From Lysinibacillus composti (GTDB taxonomy: Bacteria > Bacillota > Bacilli > Bacillales_A > Planococcaceae), in contig NZ_JAFBDY010000015.1 in assembly GCF_016908465.1 (NCBI RefSeq), forward strand, positions 26,209-90,208: a stretch of 64,000 nt of DNA, in the 5' to 3' direction. Below are positions 62,675 to 64,000 of the stretch, one piece after another. The first letter of the stretch is position 1; the number at the start of each line of letters is the position of its first letter. The notes beneath the pieces are model-generated. The model was given only the letters and a program-made list of their open reading frames with translations, was not told where the DNA came from and did no database searches. A program made the translations under genes and the position numbers.

Positions 62675-63634
62675 ATGATTGTTTTAGAAAGGAAAAAATC
62701 CAGTAAACTAATTGGACTGGAGTCGCTGTTACGTAGACTTCCACAAAGCGAAGTAGAGTATGAATATTTCAATAAAGTATATATTCAATTAAGGACAGGA
62801 TATGAGGGTGAATTACAGGTCGATAGAGAATGGGTAGAACTTTCATTGTCTAATACATATTATTTATTTCATAACTTCGAAACAGTCAACCCAGCAGGGA
62901 ACACACATCAAATTGATACATTATTACTCACACCGAATTTTTTATGGCTATTAGAAATAAAAAATATAACAGGTCGAATAGATATTGATCAAACTAAAAA
63001 TCAATTAATTCGTACAAGTTTAGATGGGAAAATAGAAAGTTTTAAGAACCCAGTAGATCAAATAGAACGACATGTCCATTTCCTAGCGAGAAAAATACAT
63101 GAATGGAAAATAAATATCCCAGTAGAATATGCAGTTGTTATCGTTAGGGACTCGACGATAATCGGTACTATACCAGCAAATGTTCCAATTTTTCATTTAA
63201 GTGGCTTGCAGTCAAAAATCAATCAACTATATAAAAAACACTCGAAAGTAAATGTCAAATCAAATGAATTAGAAATCATTAAGAATGATTTGTTAAACAT
63301 GTATCACAGAAAAAGTTGGAGCCCTAGTGTGAATGTTAGTAAATTAAGAAAAGGTGTTTTGTGTGAAAAATGTGCATATAAAAATGTAATGAAATTTGTA
63401 TATGGTAATTTTATATGTCCAATTTGTGGTAATAAAAGTAAAGTCCCATATTATGAAGCATTGTTAGATTATCGGGCATTACATAGTGAGTGGATTTCAA
63501 ATAGTGACATAAGAGATTACTTAGGTATTGATTCTCGTTATGCGGTTATTAGACTACTAAAAGAATTGAATTTGGAGTTCGAAGGAACTTATCGAAATCG
63601 TAAATATAGAATTCCAGAGTTTATTGATGTTTAG
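62675..63634 (+). CDS. NERD-domain protein with a C-terminal zinc ribbon
   Basis: 319 residues. The NERD (nuclease-related) domain spans about residues 35-150: GYEGELQVDREW, then NTHQIDTLLLT and FLWLLEIKNITGRI, which give the Asp and Glu-x-Lys positions of the nuclease-like core. A four-cysteine zinc ribbon (CEKCAYKN and CPICGNK) follows at about 230-255, then a helix-rich tail (SNSDIRDYLGIDSRYAVIRLL) that could be a winged helix. Function unknown; members occur in DNA repair or defence-like settings. The ATG at 62675 has AAGGAGG upstream. Confidence 0.8.
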   Translation: MIVLERKKSSKLIGLESLLRRLPQSEVEYEYFNKVYIQLRTGYEGELQVDREWVELSLSNTYYLFHNFETVNPAGNTHQIDTLLLTPNFLWLLEIKNITGRIDIDQTKNQLIRTSLDGKIESFKNPVDQIERHVHFLARKIHEWKINIPVEYAVVIVRDSTIIGTIPANVPIFHLSGLQSKINQLYKKHSKVNVKSNELEIIKNDLLNMYHRKSWSPSVNVSKLRKGVLCEKCAYKNVMKFVYGNFICPICGNKSKVPYYEALLDYRALHSEWISNSDIRDYLGIDSRYAVIRLLKELNLEFEGTYRNRKYRIPEFIDV

Positions 63635-63707
63635 AATTTTAGCTCGTATAAGACGTGGGAGTTTTATGGAATAAGTGAAAACGTGCGCAAGTATTGAGGG
63701 GAAAGTT

Positions 63708-64000
63708 GCACGAAATAAGGGAGCACAAATAAAGGCGAGAAGTCGCATCTAAAGAGGTGGAACCCGTACGAACCCCGACGAACCCCGCACGTAAAAGAAC
63801 CAAAGTCGCACGAAAAGTAAGCCCGCACGTAAAGGTGAAGTAGTCGCACGTAAAGAGGCAGCCCTCGCACGTAACCCGATGAAACTCGCACGAAAAACGA
63901 GCCCGCGCACGTAAAGGTGAAGTAGTCGCACGTAAAGAGGCAGCCCTCGCACGTAACCCGATGAAACTCGCACGAAAAACGAGCCCGCGCACGTAAAGGT
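63708..64000. repeat. GCACGTAA tandem array with 21-bp units and 82-bp higher-order repeat
   Basis: GCAC-like unit starts lie at 63708, 63723, 63745, 63766, 63787, 63808, 63825, 63846, 63867, 63888, 63907, 63928, 63949, 63970 and 63989. Most spacings are 21 bp (one 17, two 19). The blocks 63825-63906 and 63907-63988 are identical 82-bp copies (21+21+21+19). The array runs past the window end. Because 21 is a multiple of three, long frames stay open on the minus strand; none has a ribosome site. Confidence 0.85.

Noticed and set aside
63639..63992. Three overlapping minus-strand frames coding for 7-residue repeats (YVRLLHL type)
   Set aside because: They arise because the tandem unit is 21 bp and lacks stops; several frames are open at once and none has a ribosome site.
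63708..64000. CRISPR array
   Set aside because: Units are contiguous with 21-bp period and no unique spacers of 30 bp or more; no cas gene. The same applies to 37848-37966.

Overview
The window is low-GC Firmicute chromosome, most likely a spore-forming member of the Planococcaceae (Solibacillus, Lysinibacillus or Ureibacillus type). This is inferred from the Spx-family regulator, the SE1832-family small protein, the GerA/GerB/GerC germinant-receptor operon, the UvrX-YolD pair, sigma-A promoters with AGGAGG ribosome sites and frequent intrinsic terminators. No rRNA, tRNA, insertion sequence, prophage or CRISPR array was seen; most of the window is ordinary core chromosome.

Layout. 0-5 kb: the start of a MarR gene, an Spx paralogue, an ABC-F ATPase, an SE1832 protein and a PseG/SpsG-like protein, all on the minus strand. 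5-13.5 kb: a short-chain-type oxidoreductase, a CPA1 Na+/H+ antiporter, an FMN reductase, a LysR regulator, a MATE exporter, a YwaF-type membrane protein and a ZIP transporter. 13.5-19 kb: a kinase-less sensor domain, YnfA, and a copper module (csoR, copZ, copA, with three CsoR-type boxes) followed by a YdhK lipoprotein. 19-23 kb: the ger operon. 23-28 kb: an aminotransferase, a holin-like protein and topB. 27-33 kb: pstSCAB behind phased Pho boxes, then a Na/Pi cotransporter with a PhoU-like tail. 33-38 kb: a hypothetical gene, ybaK, yczE, kbl and a two-part P-loop ATPase. 38-44 kb: a Gfo/Idh/MocA oxidoreductase, metNIQ, and divergent mtnE/mtnU. 44.5-46.3 kb: SOS-type uvrX-yolD. 46.3-51.3 kb: LysR, CitMHS, AbrB-type and TcuA genes, probably for tricarballylate or a related tricarboxylate. 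52-53 kb: short-chain threonine dehydrogenase. 53-58 kb: trpDCFBA behind a tryptophan T-box with specifier UGG. 58.4-59 kb: queT behind a preQ1-I riboswitch. 59.3-62.3 kb: an ABC transporter of the TrpXYZ type. 62.6 kb to the end: a NERD protein and a tandem array.

Genes that work together: CsoR, CopZ and CopA form a copper sensing, chaperone and export circuit. PstSCAB and the Na/Pi carrier both import phosphate. MetNIQ, MtnE and MtnU concern methionine uptake and salvage. Kbl and Tdh together would convert threonine to glycine, but lie about 16 kb apart. TrpDCFBA and the TrpXYZ-like transporter cover tryptophan synthesis and probable uptake; trpE and trpG are not in this operon.

The least explained material lies between genes. 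Two copies of one element (3308-3745 and 9647-9993) share an RNA-like fold with compensatory base changes and end in a strong terminator. Two unrelated intergenic arrays have the same 21-bp period (37848-37966 and 63708 to the end). A palindromic repeat sits in the trp leader between the T-box terminator and trpD. A terminator hairpin overlaps a 19-codon ORF upstream of tdh, and the MATE gene has a terminator-like hairpin in its leader. The Spx paralogue has CXXS in place of the CXXC redox switch and has a palindrome across its promoter.
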